From Pseudomonadota bacterium (GTDB lineage: Bacteria > Pseudomonadota > Alphaproteobacteria > Caulobacterales > Caulobacteraceae): a stretch of DNA of 12,348 bases. Below are positions 1 to 7,938 of this stretch, piece by piece. The position numbers were made by a program, and so were the translations under genes. Each line of letters begins with the position of its first letter. Positions within the stretch are counted from its first letter, which is position 1. Location of the stretch: contig JAEYAO010000079.1 of assembly GCA_023456105.1 (NCBI GenBank), forward strand, positions 1 through 12,348, written 5' to 3'. A model generated the notes under the pieces. The model did not search any database and had not been told where the DNA came from. It worked only from the letters and a program-made list of their open reading frames with translations.

Positions 1-105
1 GTTGAGCGTGTAGTGTTCCGGAGGCGTCGGCTGCTGTTGCGCTAGCACCGGCGTGGCGATCATGGCGCTGCTGAGCAGCAGCGCGGCCTTGAGCGTGGTG
101 TTCAT
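1..105 (-). CDS. N-terminus of a secreted protein, possibly RHS family (partial)
   Basis: Only the first 35 codons lie in the window; the gene runs off the left edge. It starts at ATG 105-103, with a strong GGGGG Shine-Dalgarno at 115-111 five bases upstream. The peptide begins MNTTLKAALLLSSAMIATP and continues VLA, then QQQPTPPEHYTLN: a textbook Sec signal peptide with a probable cleavage after VLA at residue 22. The mature start in Gln-Gln matches the three single-YD proteins of this window. From memory, a PP-x-x-Y-(T/S)-x motif soon after the signal peptide is common at the start of full-length alphaproteobacterial RHS proteins, so an RHS protein is my best guess. That is an inference from 13 mature residues. 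A VirB5-like or other periplasmic protein remains possible. Confidence 0.7.
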   Translation of the reverse strand, partial: MNTTLKAALLLSSAMIATPVLAQQQPTPPEHYTLN

Positions 106-242
106 GATCTCCCCCAAGATCAGTGGCGCGGGCTGGTCAGCACCCGAGGGCGCTATCCAGCCTTGTAAGTGTCATGTTGCTGTCTTCTGGCCCGGCAGAT
201 GAGCGTCCAAATCATGTGAAGCGCATGCCCGAGTTCGGATGC

Positions 243-569
243 TCAGGTCTTGTCAGGCGTGATGTCGTCTGCCCGCGCGTCCGTCGAAGTCGCCTCGTCG
301 ATATCAGTCTCTGAGCCGTCGCCGATGGATCCATCGTCGAAACTCATCAAGGCAATGCTGCTGCTGGACGAGGCCGCGCTCGTGGCTCGAGACGTCCGAT
401 TATCCGACTTGCTCAAACTGTAGCTGGTAGTCTGCGCGTTGGAACCCGTGGTCCGCTTCACGGCGGTTAATCGGCCCTGAACGTCATAGGTATCGGCCTG
501 TGACTGCTGTGCCTCCGCAGCCGTTGCCGTGAAGACGCACGTGATCAGTACCGCTGCCAAACGCTGCAT
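243..569 (-). CDS. Secreted single-YD protein with acidic Ser/Asp-rich tail
   Basis: This 108-residue protein has a signal peptide at residues 1-20 (cleavage after AEA), then QQ, then one YD repeat at about 27-59. The repeat reads TYDVQGRLTAV, a spacer ending in QTTSY, and SDNRT, so it keeps the Y-D-x-x-G-R-L start and D-N-R-T end of the RHS/YD unit. The tail, 60-108, is low complexity: a serine run followed by many Asp/Glu and no clear fold. I chose ATG 569 because GGGGG at 579-575 lies five bases upstream; the frame is open further upstream, but that part lacks a signal peptide. It starts 117 bases after virB11 ends and may belong to the same transcript. Its signal-QQ-YD plan matches the proteins at 8691-9248 and 9317-10363. 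The function is unknown. It could be a reduced family member or a tag-only protein. Confidence 0.75.
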   Translation of the reverse strand: MQRLAAVLITCVFTATAAEAQQSQADTYDVQGRLTAVKRTTGSNAQTTSYSLSKSDNRTSRATSAASSSSSIALMSFDDGSIGDGSETDIDEATSTDARADDITPDKT

Positions 570-591
570 GAATTCCCCCAATCCCCAGAAC

Positions 592-620
592 AGAGTTCGC
601 CGTCCGCAAGCCGTTGTCAA
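592..620 (-). promoter_or_regulatory. Weak candidate promoter for the 108-residue YD gene
   Basis: On the minus strand a perfect TTGACA (620-615) is followed after 17 bases by AACTCT (597-592), a poor -10 match. It lies between virB11 and the start at 569, so it could give the YD gene its own transcript. The -35 is good but the -10 is weak, hence the low confidence. Confidence 0.25.
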
Positions 621-646
621 GTTGCGGTTGAGTGTGATGCAACAAG

Positions 647-676
647 CAAGAGCGCCGGCGAGCCGCTGGGCTCTTG
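647..676 (-). terminator. Hairpin after virB11, possible terminator or attenuator
   Basis: Just past the virB11 stop, CAAGAGC (676-670) pairs perfectly with GCTCTTG (653-647). The loop between them can form a second small stem, CGGC-TC-GCCG. The following bases are only partly T-rich (CTTGTTG), so this is not a strong intrinsic terminator. It could mark the end of the T4SS message or lower read-through into the 108-residue YD gene. Confidence 0.35.
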
Positions 677-686
677 AGGGGGTCAA

Positions 687-1688
687 TCACGTGTCCCGCA
701 CCCGCAATTGGACCTCCGTGATCCGCCGCTGGCCATCGATCCGGCCGAGCTGCACGAAGACGTCGATGGTTGAGCGCACGTAGTGAAGCACATCCTCGCG
801 TTTCAGCCGGGTTCCCCCTTGCAGCACCAGCAGAGCGATCTGCTCGACCGCACGTCCGGGACTGTCGGCGTGCACCGTGGTCATCGAGCCAGGATGTCCG
901 GTGTTGACTGCGCGAAGGAAGGTGTAGGCCTCAGGACCGCGAAGCTCTCCCAGGATGATACGGTCGGGGCGCATGCGCAGCGAGGCGTTGAGCAAATCCT
1001 CCGCCGTCACCGCCGCCTCGCCAAGAGCGCTCCGCGCCGCCAGAAGGCCGACCGCGTTGGGGTGCCTGAAGTGAAGTTCCGGCGTGTCCTCGATCAGGAT
1101 CAACCTTTCCTTCTCGGGGATTTCGCGGATCAGCGCGTTCAGGAAGGTGGTTTTGCCAGTCGAGGTGCCGCCGGAGATCAGCAGGTTGCACCGACTTCTG
1201 ACCGCCATGGCGAGCAGACTGGCGTAGTCACGACCCTGCAGCATGGATCGCAACTGCTGGTCGAGCCTGGAGTCTTGCGCGGCGCCGCCGGACACCGCGT
1301 GTTCGAAGGCGCCGGCCGCCACATAGTCCTCCAGCCGCATATCGGAGGTCACATGCTTACGGATCGCCAAGGCAACATCGCGCCGCGTCGCAGGCGGGAT
1401 GATGATCTGAACGCGCTCGCCGCCCGGCAGCGCCGCTGACAGGATAGGGTGTTCGCGGCTGATGCCTTGATGGTTGAGGGCCGCGATCTGGCGAGCCAGG
1501 CGGTTCAGCACCTCTCCGGTGAGGCCGGAGACCACGTGCCGCTCCAGGCCTCCGCCAAGGGTCTCAGCCCAGACCTCACCCGGCGCGTTGACATAGATGT
1601 CCGTGACGTCCTCGCGGCTCAGGATCGTCTCGAACGGAGCCAGGTAGCTCCGGAGGTAGACCTGATCCTGAGCCAGCGATCCCGTCAT
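687..1688 (-). CDS. virB11: VirB11 type IV secretion hexameric ATPase
   Basis: This 333-residue protein is the traffic ATPase at the cytoplasmic base of the T4SS, in the VirB11/TrbB/GspE family. All the family motifs are visible: Walker A GGTSTGKT at 173-180, the Asp box LILIEDTPEL at 196-205, Walker B RIILGELRG at 243-251, and the His box GHPGSMTTVHA at 264-274. The N-terminal domain, about 10-160, carries the usual IYVN and the LPGGERVQIIIPPA segment. Length and motif spacing are normal for the family, so the enzyme looks intact. Its ATG overlaps the virB10 stop in an ATGA, meaning the two are translationally coupled. It is the last recognised T4SS gene of the operon. Known family members help pilus assembly and substrate transfer by working with VirB4 and VirD4. 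Confidence 0.97.
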   Translation of the reverse strand: MTGSLAQDQVYLRSYLAPFETILSREDVTDIYVNAPGEVWAETLGGGLERHVVSGLTGEVLNRLARQIAALNHQGISREHPILSAALPGGERVQIIIPPATRRDVALAIRKHVTSDMRLEDYVAAGAFEHAVSGGAAQDSRLDQQLRSMLQGRDYASLLAMAVRSRCNLLISGGTSTGKTTFLNALIREIPEKERLILIEDTPELHFRHPNAVGLLAARSALGEAAVTAEDLLNASLRMRPDRIILGELRGPEAYTFLRAVNTGHPGSMTTVHADSPGRAVEQIALLVLQGGTRLKREDVLHYVRSTIDVFVQLGRIDGQRRITEVQLRVRDT

Positions 1689-2851
1689 CGCCGCGCCCCG
1701 GAAGAGAACTGCAGGTCATGCGCCACCAAGACCGTCACGCGCGCGCCCGCGTTGACGCGCAAGGTGGGCTGGATTCGAGTGTCGCTTGTTGAGGCCCCGG
1801 TCGTTTGGCTGGAGCCAGGAAGGGCGACGATCACTGCTCCATTGCGGCTCAGACTTTGGCCAGCCAGGCTGGATCCGATGTTCAGGGTGGTTTGCAGGAC
1901 GGCGCGTCCGAACCTCTCCAGGAAGTGGCTGTCCACGCGGCCTTGGATGCCGATGCGGCCCTGGGTGTCGGCGGCGGGAGAGTTGAGCGCGATCGTCACG
2001 CCGTCCGGTCGTACGAGACGCGTCCATTCCACAAGAGCGCGGTTTTGTCCCGCTGCAAGGTCCGCTTGATAGGATCCGAACAGCCTTGATCCGCGCGGGA
2101 TCAGAACCCGACCGCCGCTGAAGCCGGTGATGTCGCGAGAGACCACGGCGCGCATGCCGCCCGGACGGGTCGAGTCCAGGGCGGTTTCCAGAACGGCCGG
2201 GATCAGAGTGCCCTGCGGAACGATGAATGCGCCGCGCCCGAGCTGACCGGAGCGCACCACGCCGGCGGAGATCGTGGCGGCACCCTCATCTGCGGCGCCC
2301 ACGCCGGTGTCCCGCGCCCCAGCCGTATTGTCGATCACGAGAGCGGCCGAGCTTGATGTTGCGCCTTGTTGCGTTGGGATTGTTGATGGTGGTCCGAAGG
2401 TCTGCTGAGGCGTGTAGGTCGGCGGCGGAGGTTGAGGGGCGTAGGCTGGCGGCGCCTGCATGATCATCGGAGGCTGGAATACGGGTGGTCGTGGCGACGG
2501 CGTGAGCGGGGCCACGGTCGCGAGCGGCTGGCTGGCGGTTACGACCTGAGGCGCCGGAACAAGAGGGAAGGAGGGCGGAGGAGGCGGGGGCGGCACGCTG
2601 AAGTCAGGCGGTATGTACAAGGGGGTCGGCGAGGACACTGTCGCCACCGCATCCGCCTGTCTGGCCCCGGTGCTCGGCGCTGTGTTCGCGTCTCGCCTCT
2701 GGGCGTCCAGCATAAAGAACAGGGCGAAGCTCCCAAGCGCTATCGCGCCCACCGGCAGCCAGGGCGGGGTTCGCCGGCCACGCGGCGCCACCACAGGGCG
2801 GATGTCGGCCTCGAGCGTGCGATCCCTCGGATCCGTGGCTTCCGGCTTCAT
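1685..2851 (-). CDS. virB10: VirB10/TrbI inner-to-outer membrane scaffold
   Basis: This 388-residue protein has the usual VirB10 order. A short cytoplasmic N-terminus leads into one membrane helix at about 31-48 (PPWLPVGAIALGSFALFFML). A long Pro-rich periplasmic linker at about 70-160 contains a PPPPPPP run. The C-terminal TrbI beta-barrel domain at about 205-388 includes FIVPQGTLIPAVLET and GSRLFGSYQ. VirB10 spans both membranes and forms the core complex with VirB9 and, in most systems, VirB7. It also passes the energy signal from the ATPases to the outer pore. ATG 2851 overlaps the virB9 stop in ATGA, and its own stop overlaps the virB11 start in the same way. The Pro-rich linker is long but within family habit. 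Confidence 0.96.
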   Translation of the reverse strand: MKPEATDPRDRTLEADIRPVVAPRGRRTPPWLPVGAIALGSFALFFMLDAQRRDANTAPSTGARQADAVATVSSPTPLYIPPDFSVPPPPPPPSFPLVPAPQVVTASQPLATVAPLTPSPRPPVFQPPMIMQAPPAYAPQPPPPTYTPQQTFGPPSTIPTQQGATSSSAALVIDNTAGARDTGVGAADEGAATISAGVVRSGQLGRGAFIVPQGTLIPAVLETALDSTRPGGMRAVVSRDITGFSGGRVLIPRGSRLFGSYQADLAAGQNRALVEWTRLVRPDGVTIALNSPAADTQGRIGIQGRVDSHFLERFGRAVLQTTLNIGSSLAGQSLSRNGAVIVALPGSSQTTGASTSDTRIQPTLRVNAGARVTVLVAHDLQFSSGARR

Positions 2852-3534
2852 CGCGCGGCTCGCGTGTTGAGCCGGGTCGCGCTGGCGGATTGGTTGCCGA
2901 GCCGGAAGCGCAAGGCGCGATGAACGGCGTCGATCACATAGACACCGTTTCGCATGTGGCCGTCGACGAGGATCTCCGTCCCTGTCTCATCGATGGCGAA
3001 GACGGCCGGGATGGCCTGCTGAGGCCGCCATTCAATGAAGGTCCGTGTTCCATCATCGCTCATCTCACGCGGGCGAACAGAGCGGGGCCCGCTCAGACGG
3101 TAGCGACCAACCCCCTGATAGATGGGAGCCTGCGCGCCGGGCGCTGATGGACCGGGATAGAGGAACCGCACAGTGTAAGGCGTATCTCCAGCCTGACCAA
3201 AGGAGGCGGAGAGTTCGAAGTTGTAAACGCGTACGTCGGTTATGACGGTCAGATTGGTGACGCCGCTGGCGCGAAGCGGTTTGATGAAGAGCGCGTCGTT
3301 GCGCTTGTTCAAGGTGATCTGCCAGACGTCACCGTCGCCGATCGCGACGTTCTCGACCCGCTCTTCCGGGTGGAAGAGAATGGTGGTCTGGAAGTTGGTG
3401 GCGGCCTTCAGCTTGACCACCTGACGGTCGTCGTAGGGTATGGCCTGAAGCCGGGGATCGCCGGCTGGCGGGGCGGGCGTCTGCGCCTCCGCCGTTGTAG
3501 CGAGAAGCAGGAAGACAAGGATCAAACGGCTCAT
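2848..3534 (-). CDS. virB9: VirB9/CagX outer membrane core complex protein
   Basis: This 228-residue periplasmic protein has a signal peptide at 1-17 (MSRLILVFLLLATTAEA, then QTPAPP). The N-terminal CagX domain has the segment VVKLKAATNFQTTILFHPEE near 38-57, and ITLNKRNDALFIKPL follows. The C-terminal lobe contains TFIEWRPQQAIPAVFAID and GVYVIDAVHRALRFRLG, which is the part that meets VirB10 and the outer membrane. The length is slightly short of typical VirB9 (about 250-290) but both lobes are present. It overlaps virB8 and virB10 by 4 bases on each side. A VirB7 lipoprotein normally stabilises VirB9, and none is encoded next to it. It is either missing, elsewhere, or replaced by another lipoprotein. 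Confidence 0.95.
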   Translation of the reverse strand: MSRLILVFLLLATTAEAQTPAPPAGDPRLQAIPYDDRQVVKLKAATNFQTTILFHPEERVENVAIGDGDVWQITLNKRNDALFIKPLRASGVTNLTVITDVRVYNFELSASFGQAGDTPYTVRFLYPGPSAPGAQAPIYQGVGRYRLSGPRSVRPREMSDDGTRTFIEWRPQQAIPAVFAIDETGTEILVDGHMRNGVYVIDAVHRALRFRLGNQSASATRLNTRAAR

Positions 3535-4307
3535 GGGGCTTCGCTCGGAACAGCGTCGAGCGGCGTGTCCTCAATCACCACCGGCGTGGCGCTTGTTTCC
3601 TCAGGCGCCTCGATGATGACGGGGGATGGCGGGGCTTCTGCGTCGCGACGGTAGGAGGTGACCTGGAAGCCCAGAGGATTGAGGAACCGATCCTCGGTGG
3701 ACATCGGCTCGCCTGAGAAACGATATCGCACGACCGCCACCCACGGCAGCGCCGGCATCGGCCGTGCCCCCGCGTCCCGACGTGACGTCTCAAAGCGTAC
3801 AAGCGCCGACTGCCCGTCAAGCGGTGAGACGCTCTTGATCCGCGTCTCGATGATAGTCGATCGAGGGTATGCGAAAAGCGGGCCATCCAGGTTCGATGGC
3901 TGCATGAGCGTAATGTAGTCGCTCCGAGCTTGGTCAGCGGACCAGAGGCCGACCTTGCGGTAGTCGGTCTGCAGGGTGGCGAGATCAAAGCTCTCACGAG
4001 CCATCACATACTGGGCGAGCATCGACTGCACCAACGCCTGGTCGGGCGTAACGGCGTTTGGATCCAGCGGCTTCAGCGCCTGAACGAAGCCTGTGGTGCG
4101 ATCAACCAGCAGAGTGTAAGGCACGGCGGTCTTCAGCGGCATCAGCAGCATCAAAGCGGCGGCTTCCGCGAGGGCCACCGCCACAGCTGTTCCCGCCACG
4201 ATCCAGGCGACGCGTCTGGATCGCCGCAGTGTCCCGATCTGGTCGGCGGCCCAACTCCCAGCTTCCTGGTAATAGGCGCTCAGCGCTTCTCGGCTCGACT
4301 TCTTCAT
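3531..4307 (-). CDS. virB8: VirB8 inner membrane assembly factor with C-terminal extension
   Basis: This 258-residue protein has a cytoplasmic N-terminus (1-30), one membrane helix at about 33-56 (VAWIVAGTAVAVALAEAAAL) and a periplasmic NTF2-like domain. That domain begins TAVPYTLLVDRTTGFVQAL and continues through VRFETSRRDAG and VAVVRYRFSGEP to FLNPLGFQVTSYRRD. VirB8 nucleates assembly and contacts VirB10 and VirB6. The start ATG 4307 overlaps the virB6 stop (ATGA). The last 35 residues after the normal domain end are a Pro/Glu/Asp/Val-rich tail with two similar pieces, PVIIEAPEE and PVVIEDTP. This tail is somewhat longer than the usual end of the family and would lie in the periplasm. Confidence 0.95.
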   Translation of the reverse strand: MKKSSREALSAYYQEAGSWAADQIGTLRRSRRVAWIVAGTAVAVALAEAAALMLLMPLKTAVPYTLLVDRTTGFVQALKPLDPNAVTPDQALVQSMLAQYVMARESFDLATLQTDYRKVGLWSADQARSDYITLMQPSNLDGPLFAYPRSTIIETRIKSVSPLDGQSALVRFETSRRDAGARPMPALPWVAVVRYRFSGEPMSTEDRFLNPLGFQVTSYRRDAEAPPSPVIIEAPEETSATPVVIEDTPLDAVPSEAP

Positions 4308-5563
4308 GTGCGACGATCCCGAAGGGCTGAGCCAATGGAGGTCCTGGCCTTGGCGCGCCGGCGCGCCTGGCCGTGGTGCGGAATGGCGAACTCATCACCC
4401 CCGGGCGAAGCCTGACCTGACATTCCTACGCGCGGGTCGGCGGCAGACACGGCGTAAGACCGCGATCCGCCGGGTCGCTCCCGCCGTTCCATTGCCAGCA
4501 TCGCGTCGGCCGTCGCTCGGGCTCGCGCCGAGGGCCGCTCGCTTGCCTGCATTCCTCCAGGCCCCGGCGCCATGGCTGCGCCAGTCGCAAGCGTCAAGAC
4601 GGGTACACGCGGCTCAGCTTGCGCATGCGAACCGGAGCCAATCTGTCCAAGCCACCAGAATCGCGTCGCGGCTGGCACATCCACGGTGAAGGCGAGGCGT
4701 AGAAGCACCGCCAGGGCGCCGGCCAGAGCCAGCGAAAATCCCAGCGCCAGGATGAGCAGCTCGATTGGCGCGGAGGCGGCGAGCGCCTGCGACTGGCGAG
4801 CGGTGATCAGTTGCGCAAGCCAGGGCTCCAGCAACGCCAGCTCCACACCCAGGATGAGGTTGATCGTGATGGACGCCAGGAAGGCGAAGACCAGGGCGCG
4901 CGCCCAGCCCGACGCGAGGCTTCGGGCAAGATCTAACAGCAGCAGGCCCGCAAACAGCGGCGCGAGCGCGAGCAGGAGACCCGCCGTCAGTCGGACAAAG
5001 CCAAAGGCGCCAGCCACGCCCGCGACGAACACCACTCGTCCCCATCCAAAGCCTGTGTTGTCGTTGATGGGAAAACGCTGGGAAGGTCCGTAGCCAGGCG
5101 CCGATGGCAGGGCGGCCAGATCCTCGCGGCCCGTACCCAGACTGGTCAGTCGAACGATCCCGGCGTCGACGGCCTGCAGCCTCCCGATAAGACCGCCGTC
5201 TGCGCCGGGGGCGACGGACGGGCCGGCGAGAAGGCCGGCGATCTGCGCAGGTCCTCTCGTCACGACGTCATAGACCACCGTGCGATAGGCGGGCCAGCTG
5301 CCGGCTAAAGTGAGCACGATGCCGATCTTCACCATCGCCATGACCCCGTCGCGCACGGTTGGTGCGCGTCCAAGCATCATGCGGAGCCCAAACAGGGCCA
5401 CGAAGAGCGTGAGGAGCGCCGTGATCAGCAGCGATACGGGCGAGGCGGGGTTCGCCAGCGCCTGATAGCCAGACGCGCCGATAGTCTGCGCCTGACAGTC
5501 GATGTGGCGCAGGAGGGAGCCCAGGAAGGCTTCACCCGTGGAAAGCGCCGGACACGTCGCCAT
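4304..5563 (-). CDS. virB6: VirB6/TrbL polytopic inner membrane channel protein
   Basis: This 419-residue protein has five or more membrane segments. Clear ones include LLITALLTLFVALFGLRMML, VKIGIVLTLAGSW, a long pair around VVFVAGVAGAFGFVRLTAGL, ALVFAFLASITINLILG and IELLILALGFSLALAGALAV. The C-terminal 110 residues are soluble and rich in Arg, Ala and Ser. VirB6 is the polytopic channel component of the inner membrane complex. An alternative TTG start at 5596 is open, but I prefer ATG 5563. It follows the virB4 stop (5568-5566) by two bases, with GGAG about 13 bases upstream, and it begins MATCPALSTGEAFLG as family members do. Its stop overlaps virB8. No virB5 gene lies between virB4 and virB6, where it often sits. 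Confidence 0.93.
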   Translation of the reverse strand: MATCPALSTGEAFLGSLLRHIDCQAQTIGASGYQALANPASPVSLLITALLTLFVALFGLRMMLGRAPTVRDGVMAMVKIGIVLTLAGSWPAYRTVVYDVVTRGPAQIAGLLAGPSVAPGADGGLIGRLQAVDAGIVRLTSLGTGREDLAALPSAPGYGPSQRFPINDNTGFGWGRVVFVAGVAGAFGFVRLTAGLLLALAPLFAGLLLLDLARSLASGWARALVFAFLASITINLILGVELALLEPWLAQLITARQSQALAASAPIELLILALGFSLALAGALAVLLRLAFTVDVPAATRFWWLGQIGSGSHAQAEPRVPVLTLATGAAMAPGPGGMQASERPSARARATADAMLAMERRERPGGSRSYAVSAADPRVGMSGQASPGGDEFAIPHHGQARRRAKARTSIGSALRDRRT

Positions 5564-5565
5564 GG

Positions 5566-7938
5566 TCAGGCCCGCTCCAGGAGCGGCGTCATCCAATCGG
5601 CGGGATCGTCGCCGACCGATGCACGGATCTCATCAAGCAGTCGCACGGTCTTTTCCCGCCCCGACAGCACCGTCAGGATGTCGCTTTCGCCGGACAGATC
5701 CAGTCGCGCGACCACGCTCTCGCCGCCTCGCTTGATGAGGAAGCAGCGGGAGCTGTCCGGCAGGGTGCGGACGAGGTCGAACTCATGCGGCGTGAGGCCG
5801 AAGCCCTGAACGTAGTCCTCCTGACGCGCCTTGGGGTTGATCATGAAGATCTGGGTGGCGGCCTGTTCGATGATGGCGCTGGCGATACGGCTCTCCAGCG
5901 CGTCCTGAGCGCTCTGGGTGGCGAAGCCGACGATGCCGTTGCGCTTGCGGATCGTCTTTTCCCAATCCTTGATGCGTCGCACGAAGACGTCGTCGTCCAG
6001 GGCTTTCCAGCCTTCATCGACCACGATGATGGCAGGCGTGCCGTCCAGCCGTTCTTCCACGCGGTGGAACAGGTACATCATCGCCGGCGTACGAAGCGTT
6101 GGATCATCCAACAACACGGTCATGTCGAAACCGACCGTCTGGGTTGCGACGTCGGTCAGGTCCGTCGGGTTGTCGAACAGCCAGGCGCGCTCACCGTCAC
6201 CCCACCAAGGGCGAAGGCGGGACCAGAGATCACCGGCGCGTGGGCGCTGACCGCCCCGAAGCAGCTCAACCAGATGCCGCAGCCGCCGGTGCTCCACCGG
6301 TTGCTCGAAGTTGGCGCTGATGGCGTCGCGCAGCCGCTCGAGATCCTCGATATCGACCTCGCCTGCCAGCTGCGTTAGCCAGTCGACGAGGAAGGCGCGA
6401 TTGACGGCCGTGTCCTCGAGCTGAAGCGGATTGAGGCCTGAGGGCTCGCCCGGTCGCAGCAGGTCGTAACGGCCGCCGATCGCACGGATGAAGAGCTCGG
6501 CGCCTCGGTCCTTGTCGAAGAAGATGATCCGCGGCGAGAGTTTGCGCGCCTGCGCCAGCAGGAAGTTCAGCACCACTGTCTTTCCGGATCCGGATGGCCC
6601 GATGATGGTGAAGTTGCCGAGGTCGCCCTGATGGAAGTTGAAGAAGTAGGGCCCGGCCGCCGTGGTCTCGAGAAGGGTGACGGCATCGCCCCAGTGCGAG
6701 CCGGTCGCCTGGCCAGTCGGAAAGTTGTGCGCGCTGGCCAGGCCGGCGAAGTTGTTGGTGGACACAAGGCCGCGCCGCGCGATGTACCGGAAGTTCGCGG
6801 GGAACTGAGCCCAGAACGCCGGCTCAAGCCCGACCTCCTCGCGTACGGCGACAACGCCCATCTCGGCAAGTGTGGCGGTCACCTCCGCGACACCTGTATC
6901 CACCGCGCCGGGCGTATCGCCCCGCACGGCGATGGTCATGTGGTGCTCGCCAAAGCCCGCATGGCCGGCGGCCACCTCGTCCTTTGCCTGCGCCAGCTCG
7001 CCACGCAGCGACAGCGCCTCATCCTCGGCGGAGCGCATGCGTCGCAAAGCCAGGTTCATCCGGCCGAGCGCCGCCTGGCGTTCCACGAAGGCGAAGGACT
7101 GGGTGATGGTCTGCTCAAACGGCAGCCGCAGCAGTTCGTCGAACATGCCCGGCGCGCTGTAGGCGGGGTAGTCCTTGATCGAGACCAGACCGATGAAGTC
7201 GCGGTTCAGGTGCCCGGCGGCGGAAAGCTCCACCGTCTCCTGTCCGAAGCTCACCCGACGGTAGGGCAGGTAAGCGCCCAGATCCTGATGGGGCAGCAGC
7301 ACCGGCCGCTGCTCGCCGTTGTATAGCGAGGAGAGGAACTCAAGCGGCTCCGAGCAGAAGCCGTTGGCCGTCTCGTAAACGCCGAGCAAGCGAGGGTCGT
7401 AGTCGCCGAGCGTGGCGAGCAAGGCGTCCCGACCCGCCTCCAACTGGGCGCGCTCATAGGTCTCCGTGATCGATGAGCGATCGCCGGTCCGATCGAACCA
7501 GCCCCGAAGGCGATCCGCCAGGCCGAGTTGGCCCTGCAGCGGACGTCGAACAAGGGTCAGGTAGAGATCGTTGACGAACAGCTGCCGGGCCGCGAGCCGA
7601 TGGGACCAGCGGTCGGCCAGAACCTGCGAGAAGCCGTCTGGATAGCGCGCATCAAGTGCGAAGTCGGCGCGGCGGCGAACGATGTGGTGGTACAGGGCGA
7701 AGCGGGACGTGCCCAGTGCGCGCAGCATCGCGTCTCGCAGCGTCTTGCGGTAGTTCAGCTCTCCTGTGTCCGCAGTCTCGAAGAGCAGACCGCGCAAGCG
7801 GATCACCTGAAGAAGCAGGCCGTCTCTCGTCTCGATCGTATGATCGTCAACGTGCCGAGCGTAGGGGAGGTGAACGCCCGCCGACTGTTCCCTCTCAACG
7901 GTTCGGCCGCCCTGGCTCAGGGGCGATAGGAGTTGCAT
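5566..7938 (-). CDS. virB4: VirB4/CagE type IV secretion ATPase
   Basis: This 790-residue protein is the major T4SS ATPase, needed for pilus formation and substrate transfer at the inner membrane. The N-terminal CagE/TrbE/VirB domain covers about 180-390. The RecA-like ATPase domain follows, with Walker A GPSGSGKT at 447-454 and Walker B IIVVDEGWKAL, whose acidic pair is D641-E642. Later family segments include KRNGIVGFATQSAQDAL and IIEQAATQIFMINPKA. Length and motifs are normal and the gene looks intact. Its ATG lies 22 bases inside the end of virB3, and I see no good Shine-Dalgarno, so translation is probably coupled to virB3. Close homology to plasmid conjugation VirB4 is expected, but nothing in the sequence alone separates a conjugation system from an effector system. 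Confidence 0.97.
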   Translation of the reverse strand: MQLLSPLSQGGRTVEREQSAGVHLPYARHVDDHTIETRDGLLLQVIRLRGLLFETADTGELNYRKTLRDAMLRALGTSRFALYHHIVRRRADFALDARYPDGFSQVLADRWSHRLAARQLFVNDLYLTLVRRPLQGQLGLADRLRGWFDRTGDRSSITETYERAQLEAGRDALLATLGDYDPRLLGVYETANGFCSEPLEFLSSLYNGEQRPVLLPHQDLGAYLPYRRVSFGQETVELSAAGHLNRDFIGLVSIKDYPAYSAPGMFDELLRLPFEQTITQSFAFVERQAALGRMNLALRRMRSAEDEALSLRGELAQAKDEVAAGHAGFGEHHMTIAVRGDTPGAVDTGVAEVTATLAEMGVVAVREEVGLEPAFWAQFPANFRYIARRGLVSTNNFAGLASAHNFPTGQATGSHWGDAVTLLETTAAGPYFFNFHQGDLGNFTIIGPSGSGKTVVLNFLLAQARKLSPRIIFFDKDRGAELFIRAIGGRYDLLRPGEPSGLNPLQLEDTAVNRAFLVDWLTQLAGEVDIEDLERLRDAISANFEQPVEHRRLRHLVELLRGGQRPRAGDLWSRLRPWWGDGERAWLFDNPTDLTDVATQTVGFDMTVLLDDPTLRTPAMMYLFHRVEERLDGTPAIIVVDEGWKALDDDVFVRRIKDWEKTIRKRNGIVGFATQSAQDALESRIASAIIEQAATQIFMINPKARQEDYVQGFGLTPHEFDLVRTLPDSSRCFLIKRGGESVVARLDLSGESDILTVLSGREKTVRLLDEIRASVGDDPADWMTPLLERA

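Noticed and set aside
106..242. Possible terminator after the 108-residue YD gene (CCTGAG/CTCGGG)
   Set aside because: The stem is six pairs with a wobble, the loop is eight bases and no T-tract follows. I see nothing else in this 137-base gap except the ribosome site of the left-edge gene.
783..1439. A 218-codon plus-strand open frame opposite virB11
   Set aside because: It is a complementary shadow of virB11, with no ribosome site and no recognisable domain.
5564..5596. Longer virB6 start at TTG 5596
   Set aside because: The added eleven residues overlap virB4 and lack a ribosome site; ATG 5563 is better placed.
5785..7326. Long open frames on the plus strand opposite virB4
   Set aside because: They lie antisense to a clear ATPase gene with all motifs. 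Their composition is Arg/His-rich as expected of shadow frames in GC-rich DNA, and they show no family motif.
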